From NCBI GenBank assembly GCA_963920635.1, contig OY987298.1, forward strand, positions 150,510,257 to 150,574,256: a stretch of DNA of 64,000 bases. The letters run 5' to 3'. The notes beneath the pieces were generated by a model, which made no database searches, had not been told where the DNA came from, and saw only the letters and a list, made by a program, of their open reading frames with translations. A program made the position numbers and the translations under genes. The DNA comes from Pseudeuparius sepicola (lineage: Eukaryota; Arthropoda; Insecta; Coleoptera; Anthribidae). Every line of letters begins with the position of its first letter. Position 1 is the first letter of the stretch. Below are positions 12,993-26,605 of this stretch, piece after piece.

Positions 12993-14359
12993 CTTAGACA
13001 AGGAAAGAGAGAGGACACCGCTCGTGCCTACCCTGCCGTGCGCAGATTTTGTTACGTCGTTTTGAACGGCGGCCATTTTATATGTGGCAGTCAAAGCGAG
13101 TACGTTGTGAGTTAATTTCGTGAATTTTTGAATTAAAACTAAAGTCAAATTATTTTAAGAAGTCCTTACTGGGACTGTCAATTGGTAATTTCGCCATCCC
13201 AAGTTGGCATCAATGCAGCAAAAAATGCAACCCTATCATAAGTTCAGGTCAGTAACGAGCCCATTTGCACAATGAATAACTACTAATAACACGAACAAGA
13301 ACACAGATAACGGTAAAACTCACGAAACGTACAAAACCCGCGAATATTTTCACTGCCCAAAGTTTGAACCCTTTTGAACGATCCGGAAAACCTTCACGGT
13401 CACTTCACAACACCGAAATAAAATTTGCCTGAGTACGCACCATAGGCACAGCAGCAAGTAGCTGATTTTACCAAAATACCAAAATGAAAGTGTTTCCATG
13501 ACGTTTAAAATTATTATTAAAATGAGTTGTAGTCATAGTTATTTTTATGTGTAGTGATATAATCGTGATTGCAATAGGGTTTTTATTTTATTATGTTCTT
13601 TTTTCGTATCACTTGGATAACTTTTCACATCATAAATCAATGAGTGACGTCATTAACTGGTTGAGACACAATATACCAATGTTATACCCATGGTTAACAG
13701 AAAATTCCTAGGGATTTTGTGGAGAATGTCATCTGACAAAATCGGGACTTCTTACAGTAATCGGGGTATAACAGTGATTAATGGGAAAATATACGCTTAC
13801 GATGGTGATTGTTCAGCGTTTGGTTGCAAAAGCAGAAGTGAAAAGCATGAGCCCGGGATTTCGTTTCACAGGTAAATATTTAACAAGCTACCTTTGAAAG
13901 ATGCCCTAAAACTTTATTTTTCTCAATATAACTTCTTCAAATTCCTTCTACATTTTAGTATGATAAAGTGCATTGTTTTGTTTGTAAATAGGACCAATAT
14001 AATTATTTTTTAACATAGTTTTTATTGAAAATATTTTAATTGATTATGATACTTTGATAAAATATGGGCTGGTTTCCATGGGCGTGCATTATTTATTTTA
14101 TTTTGATTGATTCGCAATCGCCGCAAATAAATATATTTCAGCACTAGACACTAGCTTTACATCTGGGAATTATCTGCAAATAAATACCAATATTTCAAAT
14201 TACATGTAAGTCAAAATTAACTACCTTTCCATTTTTAATATTTTTGTGATATTGGCTAAGAACGCGTTTCATGCTACGCCACTGGCCTGTCGTGCGATGT
14301 GGCAGTCGGTAACACGGCCGCGAGCGCTGTTAGGCGTCCTCTCTCTTTCCTTGTCTAAG
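12993..14359 (+). mobile_element. second P-like family, non-autonomous copy 1
   Basis: Ends with inverted CTTAGACAAGGAAAGAGAGA and is flanked by the 8-bp duplication GTTAATAG (12985-12992 and 14360-14367). It keeps only the start of a THAP exon (about 13800-13872: CSAFGC...ISFHR, then a GT donor). Compared with copy 2 at 58429-59110 it carries roughly 650 bp of extra sequence (about 13145-13766), which includes the repeat also found inverted at 940-1211. Confidence 0.85.
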
Positions 14360-15491
14360 GTTAATAGCTTTCAACTTGAATTTAGCGCCATGATCCCGAG
14401 TAACTTATTTTAGGCACGCTCGTAGAAAAAACAATAAATACGATCCACGATTCCACAATAGTACTTGACAATATTTTTAATTGCTCTAAAATCGTACTCG
14501 GCTTATTTATTGTTGATAATAATTAAAACATAAGTTTCACAATTTTCCTCGGGCTGAAATCTACAGTTTCGTCATTTTATTGTCTAGAACGCCAAACGTG
14601 GCAACCTCTGACTCTGACCCTCTGTGCCTGTCAGGAGCAACGGCATTGCAATGTTGCCGATGCCCGTTTGCAATAATTCGCAAATTTTACTTTTCTGAAC
14701 ACATGTCTCCAGCTTACCTATGAATATCTATTATTTAATGTATTGCAACCTTTGAGCTTTAACTAATGCAAATGCACACAAAAATTTTGTCATATAAATA
14801 CTTACTTTTTTTATTACGAAATGTGTTCCGTGTATTGACTCATCTATAGCAAAATGGTGTCTGCTCATCTCCGTCACGTGACACTTTGGTTAAAGTATGT
14901 GTATATGGAACATATACGATAAATATTCAGACCTCAATAATGCTGAAATATTCGCGTATTTGGCAACGCCACCCGACGACCCAACGTCCCGCCTTGCTAA
15001 TAATTGTCATTCCGTATGACGCTCAATCAAAACATTAGTAGATATCTGTGCGACTTATTATAGTGTTATTCTTATTTATTATTATATTGTTTGTGACTTT
15101 ATCGTGTTGTTAGTTATGTGTATTGTAGGTAGATTATCATGGACAAGGATTACGTGAAAGGGCAATCCGATAATTTGCCGAAATGGGATGCTTTCATGGA
15201 TCTAATAATCCGATGTTCACGTCTACCTGGGATAACACTGCAAAGGTTTGTATGTTGTAGTAATAGTAAAATATCATCAACGGAGAACTTGGGGCTAGGG
15301 ACTATTTTGAAGGCATCATAGTGCTTAGGAATACTGAGCCCGAAGTCCGTACCTAGGCCCAACGTTGATTTTTAAAAATAATCGTAGGGTCCTATGCAAG
15401 TGTCCAGGAAGTGTTTTACCAAGTTTGTAAAATTTCGTCGAGTACCCTATTCATGAAAACACGAACAAATGAGACATCCATTCGCCTGGAC

Positions 15492-16271
15492 CAGGGACTC
15501 TTTAAAATAAGGGGACCCAGCATATCACAGTCTATCACATAGGAAAAGTGAAGCCTTGAGGGGAAGTTTGTTTTCTGTTGACTCCAAGGAGACCACAAGG
15601 GGGCTGATAGAAGGTTATGTTATAATATGACAGTGTCCAACTGCCATCAGGTTTTCTGTGACATGCCAGTGCTATAGATTCTAAAGGAGGCAAAATATTT
15701 CCCATCATAATTCACAATTTTTAACTTTTCTAACTTCCAGATACTCAGATGTGTCAATTAAAGATAATGCGGCCGCTTGTAGTAGTCCCAATAATTGCAA
15801 CCAGACTTTTCCTGTATCACCTTTAGTAATCCTACAATTCCCATTACGTGGGCATTACGTATAAGTAGGTAGTTCAAAACAAATCGTATTTCGAAAATTT
15901 TAAATTATTAAGCAGGTAGCTTCAGTCAGGTCTTTTTTAAAGAGTTTTTATCTACGACTGCAAGTTTATTTTAAGTTGGTGAGGTACCTTGGGAGAGAAA
16001 TAAAATTACAATCATTATCATTAGAACTATACCTACTAGACCTAATCTTATTAGTCCATCCCGAAATCTGTGAAAGTTCTTTGGGTAGATACATTCAACA
16101 AGGGAAGACAGTTTAAGTATACATATTACAAATGGATTGAGGAACCTGGTAACAAGGTGCAACAGCGAGAAATTCTTAAATAAGCAAAATCGGCACTACT
16201 GACTTACCATACATATTACTTAAATTCGTGGAAATAATTACTGCAAATCAATTTCAACTATAAAATAAAGT
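15492..16271 (-). mobile_element. truncated copy of the Tc1-like MITE at 51368-52435
   Basis: Begins with the terminal CAGGGACTCTTTAAAATAAG and matches the reverse complement of about 51620-52400 over more than 700 bp. The other end is missing. At 16271 it runs into another inverted-repeat sequence whose arms CTCAGACTAATGAATAAAGG lie near 16280 and (inverted) 16912. Confidence 0.75.
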
Positions 16272-16279
16272 CCCCATCT

Positions 16280-18030
16280 CAGACTAATGAATAAAGGGGA
16301 CACCGCATTATAGCGTCTTTATACAGATGTAAACAGTAAGCTGAACCTTCTCACTTTATGAAAGAGATAAATGTATTTACAAATACTACCTATCGAACGA
16401 ACTATTCTCTTTTTTCACTTTAGAGGAAAGACACTTGCACTTCATGCTTCTTCTTACCATTTTTTAATATTTCAAACTTGGAACCGCACGAAAAACTCGA
16501 TTTTAGCGTTTGTTTTCTGGTAAAACTAAGCAAATACCGAAGCACAAACCAAAACAAACAAAATGGAAAACAAACAATTTGAGCGCTAACTTTGGTCCCT
16601 GTCAAACTGCCGCAACGTTGCCGATTAGAGCGAAAAGTAATGGGTGTTCTCTACTATATCCATTTTGTCAATAATAAAACAGCTAAATAATCTTTCTTGA
16701 ACACAATTTTATAAGTGGGGGCAATTTTACGTTCAATGCATCTACTAAAGAAATTGCCGGTTTTATTTATGATATTCCTAGTTATTGTTACTCTTAAATG
16801 TGACAACATGTTTGGGGCAGGTCAGCAAGACCAATATTTGTAAACATGGGGACAGTAATAAACAACTATGCCTGTCAACAGTTCACTTAAATTTGTAAAC
16901 AAATTCGTCCCCTTTATTCATTAGTCTGAGGTCCCCATCATCCGCAACGTCCAAATAACCGCGCGGGTGCCGCTTACACCCCTTAATAATCACCGAACAG
17001 TCATCGGTTGACCAATATCCGCCGCCCACCGTAACCGCACGCGTTCGATGGAGCATCCGCGCCCCCCTGAAGTGGGCTACCGCCGCCCCAGCTTTCGGCA
17101 AACATAATTTCAACGGGCGCGTGACCAAGGCCTACTATAAAGACAGGCCCTGGCGCACAAAAATCACGTGACCACCTTAGGCCGACGTTACATGTCATTT
17201 GTCACATAACTGAAAGCGGCAGCTTGGGTTTTGAGAAGTTTTAAATGTTTAAATTGTTTTTAAACATGTTAGTTTATATTTTAGAAACGAGTTTGTGTCT
17301 AGTGCGCGTGTGTCCTGGCGGAGGGGAACCGCCCAGGTGTTATTATGGCGTCTGGGTGGGAGTCGTGCCGTCCAAGAGTATTGGTGCCGCTTGCACCGAC
17401 GCGTGAGCGCTGTAAAGAAGAATTCTCCCCCGAACCACAGAATAGGGAGCCCGGAATTCCGGAATGGACTATTATGGACATGGACCGTATTGGACAGTGG
17501 AGCCTGAGACACAGAGGGGTGAACTGCTTACGGGAGATCCGCGAGTTCAGACGGTCCGGGTGGCTGGAAGCCGTTCCCGTTGACCACGTTCGGGTTTGTG
17601 TATTTATTGTATTCACCATTCACCTTGTGCGAAATAAATCAGTGTTGTAACCGTTGATTTTCGTTGCCGACCCACGCCCCGATACGGTTTCTATTCGGTC
17701 TTTCACGCTGCCGAACAACTGAGACCTCGTCAATAAGTATTTACAGTATACCTACTGAGGTTAGTTTTCATTTTTATTTCGTAAAAAATAACCTAAATAC
17801 CAAATATTGGGCATGTTTATATTATATTTATACATATTACAAAAGCCAGGAAGAAAGTGTCGCCATAACAAACATTTGTTTTGCCTCGGGATGAAAATTT
17901 CCGCCAAAAATGGATTCGTCAAATTCCAACTGAGATTTAATTTCTAAAAAACCCTTAAGTATGTGTGGCTAACACATTTTCAAGAAAGTGAAACAATTAA
18001 AGTGGACAAATGTGTTGTGGGAGGAAAATA
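16280..18030. other. no gene supported
   Basis: Holds the inverted pair near 16280/16912 and a GC-rich block 16960-17670. The block has overlapping short ORFs on both strands and an AATAAATCAG signal near 17633. It could be LTR-derived, but no LTR ends or duplications can be shown. The rest is AT-rich and featureless. Confidence 0.35.
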
Positions 18031-18036
18031 CCTATA

Positions 18037-18757
18037 CAGGGTGTTCGAAAAATAGACGGAGATATTTTAGAGGGTGATTCCCTGTTAAGAAATATGAAAA
18101 AAAGTTTCTATAAACATGGGTCCGGAAATGCAGAGTTTTCAAGATACAGGATGTTAAATAAAAAAAATAAAACATGAAATTATTAATGTCTTAAAAATTA
18201 TTTACTCGATTCTGTTGAAATTTTGCAATGTTATTTGTTGTATTAAGAGGCTAATTTCGCCCTAACTAGATTAAATTTATTAAGTCCAGTGGCGTTCCGG
18301 GGGGCACCTTAGCGAATATTATTATCAAAAAAAATGTACGCCACTACCTTTTTTGTAACTTTAATATTTTTTGTTTGATTAAGCATCTAAAAATACAACT
18401 TCTTTCCCTCTTGTATTGTTTTCCTATCTCACTTCGTTTTCGAGAAAAAAAAATAAAAACCGTTTTATTGCATGTCACTGGACAAAATTGGTTGTAGTGT
18501 ACTTTATGTTATGATATTGGAAAAGTTGCAATAACACTCTTTCCTAGAAATGCTTTTGATTATTTGTTTTCCAAGGTACTTGTGATTTTTTTTGCAAAAA
18601 TTGATAAACCAATTTTGTCCAGTGACATGCAATATATTTAACATCCTGTATCTTGAAAACTCTGCATTTCCGGACCCATGTTTATAGAAACTTTTTTCAT
18701 ATTTCTTAACAGGGAATCACCCTCTAAAATATCTCCGTCTATTTTTCGAACACCCTG
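18037..18757. mobile_element. palindromic MITE with TA duplication
   Basis: Ends CAGGGTGTTCGAAAAATAGA and its reverse complement, with TA on both sides (18035-18036 and 18758-18759). The terminal arms are about 140 bp and nearly perfect, including CATGGGTCCGGAAATGCAGA. No coding sequence. TA duplication and CAGGGTG ends suggest mobilisation by a Tc1/mariner-type transposase. Confidence 0.85.
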
Positions 18758-18769
18758 TAGAGAATATCA

Positions 18770-21700
18770 CCTAAGCTAAAGGAAGGTGATGTCCCAACAA
18801 TTTTTGAGAAGTGCCAAAATATTGTGAGTGCAGTGACGTTTAACTCTCAGCCCAAAACAGCTGAGGCCGGTTGAAAATTTTGAAAAAAACAATTAGAGAA
18901 AGCTTGGATGCACAAAACCAATAATGTAATAGATGAAAGAAAACTTGCCAAATTGTTACGAAATTTGTTTTTTCTACTTATCTCCAAAAATGCCTTTCAT
19001 TATATAGCACTAAGTTGGCCACGTGACTACGCGATTATGCGTTAGCGCCGTGGCCTGTCTTTATCGTTGGCCTCGGCGCGTGACGTAGTGACGTAGTGGC
19101 CCACCAGTGCGGATAACGTCGCTGTAATGGTAACGTACGACGCGGCAACATGGCGACAGCGCGGCGGGAGAGGTTATGTTTAACTGGGAGACGTAGCGTG
19201 CGGTTGCGGTCTATGTTGATTTATCGCGGGGTGTAGACGGTTGGTACCAACGATATGATAAGTAGATGCTGGACCGACACCGACGGGGAGAATATAAACT
19301 CGACGGCGCGCCTTTCATCTTTGGAAGCCGGTGGTCGCCATGTTCTCTGTTTAGAAGACAGGGCCGTATTTAGAATTTAGTGAAGGGATAGTGTAGGTCT
19401 GTACTCAGATATTTTAAATCATTCACTGATAAACACAAAACAAATCATAATTACTGATATGATGATTGGAACAGGCAAAAATGTAATTGGATTTTGAAGG
19501 AATATTTTTAATTTAAGGTAGTTAGATAACTGAAATATTTATAGTAGGTAGGTATATGGAAAGGCGATTTTTCTTATCGTATTCCAAAAATTTAATATTT
19601 TATTGATCTTAAAATTTGATGACTGCCTGAGCAATATTTTTTAAGCAATCATTTTTCAGAATACAAATGAAAAACAAAACATAGGTATATTAGAATATTG
19701 TCTTCATCGGATTAATTAAATATACCTACCCAGTTCTAAAACAGTTTCGTTTTTGTCTCCTTCATTAAAATCAGTAGGTACCTACGACTATGCGAAAAAA
19801 CTTGGACATTTGTATGCGAATATACTTAGTAAAAAATCTATTTTTCCATAAAATAAACTTTATTGATGTTTCCATATAATAAGCTTATTTTTGTTTGTAC
19901 ATTTTCAATTTCTGTCTATAATTTGTAATGCCATTACGCACTACGTACTATATTACACGCGTGTTTGTCGCTATTATGTACTTTAGAAGGGTGCTTAACT
20001 TCTTGATAAAAAAAACTAAGCGCAATTAGTAGATATTCATAATAGGTACATAGGTATGAACACAGGTAAACGGAGAAAAGCCACAAGGTAACAATAACGT
20101 ATGGCCTGTTTATGCAGACTTAATTTAAGGACAGGATTTATGATTTAAATAAAATTATGATGTATTCTATTTATCCACATTTTGCTTCATATAAAATTTA
20201 GCCCAAAAAACATATTTTTGATTTGAAAGGTTTTTGTTGTTTTTGTGCCTTTTTGTCTTAAATTACAAGCAAGTTCGATAATTTTATTTACCAATGACTT
20301 AAGATATTAACTTATTCTCGCGTGAACTACACCATGCATTTTCAGTGTTTTAACTTATGATTTTTAAATTAAATCCTTAAATTAAGTCTGCCTTTAGATA
20401 CTTAGGTGGAAGGTTATGATAATACAGTAAATTGCACCTGAACAGCAACTAATTCCCAGAGATTTCACAATTAATTATCTACCAATGCTCTTTTGGAAAG
20501 GAGAAGAACGACAACCTGCAGTAGTAACTTTTGTTCACGCACGCAGCCTTTCGCTGCGCACACAACGCCCCCGCTTTTGTCTTACTCATGATCATAAGAC
20601 AAAACACTGAACAAAACAACACACTCGCAAAAAAGAAAACTTCAAATTAACGCCGCCACTGAAGATCCATTCGCTCGAAACACTAAACTGAAAGTGACGC
20701 CTCTGTCTAAACTGAAAACATGGCTGATATAGGCTGCGCCTCCCAGATGCGCAGGCTAGCTCCGTCCCCTTGAGTTTAAATTCTCCCCTTCCTTGTTCTC
20801 TGCCGACACTATATTAAAGACACGACCATGACGTCATATTTCATTGTTGTTCACGGAGTGCGGTGGCGCCACTCGACGAAAAAAATGGCGACTTATTATA
20901 GGTTATAGGATAGGGGAGTATTCTGTGGTTGTTGGTATGACTGACGTTTAAAACGTCCCAAATTTTAAATATCCAGCTTTATTACGATTTGCCTTCTTTT
21001 TACGGTAACGAATTGTCTTTGCGTCCAGTATTTAGCAGTTTTATCCTATTAGCACAGCTTTTATAGGTAGATTTGTTTGTGATAACATGGAATTTCCATG
21101 CATATGAAGAAAATGGTAGCATGCACACTGCACAGACCATTAGGTGAATTGCAGAAGAATAAACACTATTTTGGAATTATGGGATGACCTGATCAACCAG
21201 CTGAAGAAGCGAAAATTCTAGATATTATTTTGGAAGAGTATTTTGTAATGTATGCAAGAATGAAAATAGAAAATTTTGTTTATAGCTCCAAAGCGAACCA
21301 ATAGTCCACCATATAAAGAAGAAACTGAAAAATCGAATGCATTTTATGCTTACTTATACTACAACTAGCCATGGACTTCAAACCAAAAGGTACCAAATAC
21401 TCTTGCTTGCTTTTTAGATTCGCGTTTCTTAAGAAAATGTATGGAAATATGCCATGTGAACTTGTCAAATTAGAGGGAGGTAACAAACTAATATTTTACT
21501 TTATTTGGGATATTAAATTCGTTGTAACAGACACATTTGCATGTTTTTATTTTATAAAAGATTCTGCAACGATGGTGTTTTAACATTAAACCACCGTGTA
21601 AATTTGTTTCGTCGTGTGGTAGATGGAAGGAGTGTAGAGCAAGGTTAGTTTATAGGAAGGTTAGGACATTCGACGACTTGGAAGGGAAAGGGGGGTGACA

Positions 21701-22500
21701 GAGGCAAGGGGGGAGAAAGGCCGAATTTAAGTTGGTAGCATTTACACGTGAACTTCCAGCTTCCAGCTTCCAGCCATAGGTGTACACTGATTTGTTTGAC
21801 ATGTTCTTTGTTTATGGTGTATATTTATATTGTTTTGGATGTTTTCGGTTATTTCTTCATTTTATTGTTTGTGCAATGAAATGACGGAACTTTGAGGAGT
21901 ATTCTAGGATATGTTCATATTTTGTCCACGTAGAAAAAGTATGAAATGCAGTTTATAAAACTTGTTGCATAATATACCATTCTTCGTTGGGGAAAACAAA
22001 GAGCGACTCAAACTGGTTACAATGCGTTTGAATCAAACTGATAGTAACCAGGATCTTTCCCCAATTTTTGGAGTAAAAGTAAAAGGATGGAGCCTGAGCG
22101 TACATGATTTTTCGTTCGTAAATGGGAAGGTCAAAGGTGGGTTATTTTTATAAGCCTTTGTTGCGAGACCGGGTTGTTATTATAAAGAAAACGACCAGAA
22201 TGAATAATAATATGAATCAGACAAGTTCCAGGAAAATTGTAATAATATAAAAGCAAATGAGGTGGAACGGGATGCGAGACGAGGCAAGAGATAAATGTGA
22301 TGGAGGAACGTATTTTCGTGGTATTATAATAAGTATCTTGAACAATATACAATATGGAACAATAGTAGGTAGGTATACCTTCTGTTGAATTCTATTTCAT
22401 TATTTAACTGGGATTAATTTTGTCTCACGTCTATTCCGCTCATCTTTGTTCTGTTTATGATGGAAGGGATGACATTAGGATTAGTCAATCGATAATATTA
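18770..22500. other. no gene supported
   Basis: AT-rich with a GC-richer patch at 19020-19330. A short inverted pair GCAGACTTAATTTAAGGA lies near 20115 and (inverted) 20375. Short ORFs have no recognisable domains. Confidence 0.4.
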
Positions 22501-22519
22501 ATAGTCTCATATCATTATA

Positions 22520-23437
22520 CAGGGTGTCCCGAAATTAGCCTGCCATAATTTACCAGCGTGTTCTACGACCTAAAAAATGAAAAAAGTTCTTATAAACATG
22601 GCCTCAAAAATGCCCCCTAATGGGGCTATAGCCCCCGAAAGGGGCAGTTTAACAAACGTTTTTTTTCTAAATATTTCCAGAACGTGCAAAGATAAAATTC
22701 TGAAATTTGGTATGTGACATACCTGGGAAATCATGAAAAAAGTGCGCAAAAAAATTTTGGGATATTTTTAACCCCTTGACCCCCCTTATTTGGGACGCTT
22801 ATGATGAAGAATGTCAAACTATCTCTACCTCGGTAAACGTCAAATCTCACAGGTATATCACATACCAAATTTCAGAATTTTATCTCTAGAAATATTTAGA
22901 AAAAACCGTTTGCCAAAGTGTCCATTTTGGGGGCTCTAGCCCCCTTAGGGGACTTTTTTGAGACCAAATTTCACAATTTCTGGAAATATTTATAGAAACC
23001 CGTTTGTGAAATTGCCCCTTTCGGGGGCTATAGCCCCATTAGGGGTCATTTTTGAGGAAATGTTTATAGGAACTTCACAGGGATAGGACATAAATAAATA
23101 AATGCAACCTTTTAAAACAATTGCCGACGTTTCGTCAATATATTTTGACTTTTTCAAGGCTAAAAAGAAAAACACAATGTCGTAAGAACTACAGAAAAAA
23201 GTAGTAGTTACGACATTGTGTTTTTCTTTTTAGCCTTGAAAAAGTCAAAATATATTGACGAAACGTCGGCAATTGTTTTAAAAGGTTGCATTTATTTATT
23301 TATGTCCTATCCCTGTGAATTTTCAACATGAACACTGAAGGACGTGAAACAACTAACAGTTTATAGGAACTTTTTTCGTTTTTTTAGGTCGTAGAACACG
23401 CTGGTAAATTATGGCAGGCTAATTTCGGGACACCCTG
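22520..23437. mobile_element. palindromic MITE, CAGGGTGTCCCG ends, TA duplication
   Basis: TA flanks both ends (22518-22519 and 23438-23439). The arms pair over a long outer stretch (AAATTAGCCTGCCATAATTT) and again through repeated GGGGGCTATAGCCCC words near 22630 and 23025. A second palindrome has inserted inside it at 23076-23358. Confidence 0.85.
23076..23358. mobile_element. nested palindromic insertion with 14-bp duplication
   Basis: The insert starts CACAGGGATAGGACATAAAT and folds on itself with an arm of about 120 bp (GCCGACGTTTCGTCAATATA and complement). The 14-bp word GTTTATAGGAACTT lies immediately left (23062-23075) and right (23359-23372). Such a long duplication fits target-primed retrotransposition better than a cut-and-paste transposon. 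The ACGAAACGTCGG words recall Penelope-like element termini, but no reverse transcriptase is present. Confidence 0.55.
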
Positions 23438-23439
23438 TA

Positions 23440-26190
23440 TAGGGAGGACCACTTCTTTGTAGCAGGCAGGACTTTTAAAAAGGTATTTGAAGAGGAAACT
23501 TTCATGTCAACATAGGTCCGTAAAAGCTTCGTTTTAAAGATACAATGTGTTGAAAGTTACAAAAAAATATCGATTACTTTTATAGTGTCCCAATCAATGA
23601 AGATATTTAAACAAAATTTGGTATGTAGCATCATTTTATAGGTAGCAGACGGTGCTTATTATGACAAGATTGTTTAGTTTACTCACTGGCCAGCCACTAG
23701 ACGTTGGCGGCGTTGGCTGTCAGTGCGACTATTCTAAAATCGGGCAACTCTTACGCCTGGCGTAAACAAGAGCACGTGCGTTGAAATATTCGCCAGGGCC
23801 GCACTAAGGCACGATCTTCATTTAATTTTAGTTTTATAATTGTTTACATCTAAATATTTCGGAAAAAAATTATTGGCTTAATTAAAATGGCTCAAAACAT
23901 CGATAAAATTATTTGTGGCAGTGTCTAAATAGCTGAAAACAACAAGATAAAACCGCATAACTACACTTTTGCGATCGAGTACGTCCCTGTTGCTGAGTGG
24001 GGTGAAATCTTATAGCCTACCGACCAATCGCGGAACGTCATTGAACACGTGGTTTTATTTACGCCAGGCGTAAGTATTGCTCGATTTTAGTATAAGCGGA
24101 TCAGCGCCAGTAATTCAATTATTACAGATTACTTATACAGACGGCAAGACCGATAGATGGCTCCACTTGTCTCGGAAAGTAAAGGATTGTTTTTGTGTGA
24201 ATAGTTATTTAACCACAGCTAATTCATATTGTCACACAAGTTTACGTGGGAGACGCGTGGTGCAGCTTGAAGACTGCGCGCCTCCACCACGTGTCACAAC
24301 TGGGTGCCTCCACACGGAGCCTTTACCATGTGACGCACTACTTGTGTGTGCCGGAGGGTTGGATTAACCCTCACAGCTTGCCGGGATCACTGGGTGCGGG
24401 AGTCGCGAAGCGCAGAAGAAAGACAGCAGGTACAAACTAGGGTGATGTTTATTCTTGCACTCACAGATATGCCTCTAACAGTATCTGGACCATGGCGGAG
24501 GTAGCGCGGACTGTGGACCGACGCGACCGATAGTACGTAGAAGTGACCGGGACGCGAGCTGCGCCCTTGACCCGACGCGACGGCGGGGTGCCGCTACTGA
24601 CCCACTGACGTCTTCGACAGTGCCCAGGGGCGCTGTCGTCTGCCCCTCGGAGCCCGACCTGAACAAGGAGGCTATTTAAGCGGGATCCATTGCCAGGTCA
24701 GACCACCGAGGGTGGTCAGTGATCGAGTAGCTGCTAATAAGCGGGGCTTACTGATCCCCAGCCTGTGGCTGGTGCTGGATTTATACTCGCAGATTTTGCC
24801 GACTCGGCGATTGGACTTTGATTTATCTAATGTTTATCCTATCGAGTAATCCTCGTATATTTTGTTATTGATTGTCCCCTGTATTTTGTATAATGTTATC
24901 TTTATTTGTTATGATTCAGTAGAAGTAAGTTTGAATAGTTTGGTCATCGGTCCACAGATGTCACTTTGTTGACAATATCAGTAAAATTATTATTTCAAGG
25001 TATTTTTAAGAAAGTAGTGTCACAATGTTGATGAAAGTAGGTACCAATTAATTTTATTGGACAGTGATTGGTTGATAAGCAAGTACCTATTTGCCAAAGA
25101 ATGCATCTTTTCCTTTCCAATTCGCGCGACAAGCTTTTCAATTTGCAAAAACTTGTCGCAATTTGGAATTGAATTATCTTAACGAAAACCTAAACTTATT
25201 TCATTCGTTTTAGTACATGGCTTAAATAAAAGCTTGTTTTTAAAAAGTTTTTTCAAGTATATTTTGTGCTTTTTAGTACCTATTTGATTCCCATGTCAGG
25301 GGGTGGTAAAGAAATTTAGTCCGCCATCTTGGGGAGGTCGCCATATTGGATTTCGTATAAAGTCATTCACCTTGTTGCTTTCTACCCGTCGACCCCTTTC
25401 ATTTGATACCCATGTTGGGTATCAAATAGGTAATCCGCCATCTTGGAGCGGCGGCCATATTGAATTTAGTGTGATGTTACTAACTTTTTCGTTTCCTACT
25501 CTTCACGTCCTTTCATTTGATCCCCATATTAAGGGGATTGACAAAAAATACATCATGCGCCATCTTGGAGTGGTGGCCATTTTGAAAGTATTACAATATT
25601 GAGTATTGCATATTGTATTGTCACCGGAACTAATAAAGGTTTATGCAAAATTTCGGCTCAATCGGATGTCAAGAAGTGGTTCTTATTCAGCTTGAAATAT
25701 TCGACCCACATATATATACATACTAACAGGTGAAGTTAAATAAAAGCTTGTAAAAAATAATAAACACACAAACATACTTCGACATTTTCTTTAACTAATG
25801 GTTCACACATAATGCAACATCCTAATACCTAATGCTATAAAGAGAATTTGCTAAACCAGCCCCAAATAAAGAGACAAAAAAAAAACTCCAATCCCGCCCT
25901 TCGTGCAGACCGGGCAAAATCAATTTGATAAGTTAATATTGAAGGGTTTCCCGGGCTTATTGAAAAATTCCGCTTCGAAGGGGAACTTGGCGGGTTCCTT
26001 TCATATTTGGTGCCCGTGCGACATAATGAAGAGCTCGGGATCAATTACCCCGCCCTACACCCTACCTCCTGAAACGCTGAAACCCCTTTTCAGCCAGTCC
26101 CGGCGGAGCAGAGCGAAGTGCCGTTCGATTTTGCGCGAAAATGCGAAGCGGTATAAGTGAGGAAATGCATAATATGAAAGTGCTTCACGT
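23440..26190. other. no gene supported; repeat fragments
   Basis: The block 24150-24960 is GC-rich with a TATTTAAG box near 24673 and strong secondary-structure potential; it may be LTR-derived, unproven. 25036-25260 shares segments with 59460-59660 in mixed orientation. 25310-25600 holds three spaced copies of a CCATCTTGGAG..GGCCAT word about 120 bp apart, and its distal part matches 6840-7190 inverted. Confidence 0.4.
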
Positions 26191-26197
26191 ATATAGA

Positions 26198-26597
26198 TGT
26201 TATATCCGACCTCAAGCATCACCTTGTTTTTACCCTTGATTCTGTTTTCTGTTGGATATTATGTTCTCATTCTCTATTGTTCAAGATGCTTACTACAAAG
26301 ATATCATTTTCCATTGTATATTGTTCTAGAATGATTACTAGAACATATCATATTCCTTTTGGGTATTGTTAAAACTTGCTTACTGCAAGAATTGCAGAAT
26401 TTGATCTTCCCTTTGTCTTTATATTCTTTTCCCATGAGAACCACAACACCTCAGCATAACAGATCTGTATAAATAGGACCTAGTAAAGTAAGAGTGTTAA
26501 TTCTAGTCTTGTCTGTAGTCTAAGCCGAAACTCTGTAACTCGCGTTACTCAAATAAAAGTTTTTTAAAAAGTCTTCGTCTTCACGTCGCCCGTAACA
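26198..26597 (+). repeat. solo LTR, 400 bp, with 4-bp duplication
   Basis: Starts TGTTATATCCGACC and ends CGCCCGTAACA, giving TG...CA ends. It is flanked by TAGA on both sides (26194-26197 and 26598-26601). Inside are a TATA-like box (TATAAATAGG near 26469) and an AATAAA signal near 26550, in the U3-R order expected of an LTR. A CAGGGTG MITE starts 8 bp further right. The retrovirus-like family is not identifiable without internal genes. Confidence 0.8.
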
Positions 26598-26605
26598 TAG
26601 ATATA

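Noticed and set aside
17295..17650. Overlapping ORFs of up to 106 codons in a GC-rich block
   Set aside because: Open in several frames on both strands, as expected from GC content; possible LTR but ends not demonstrable.
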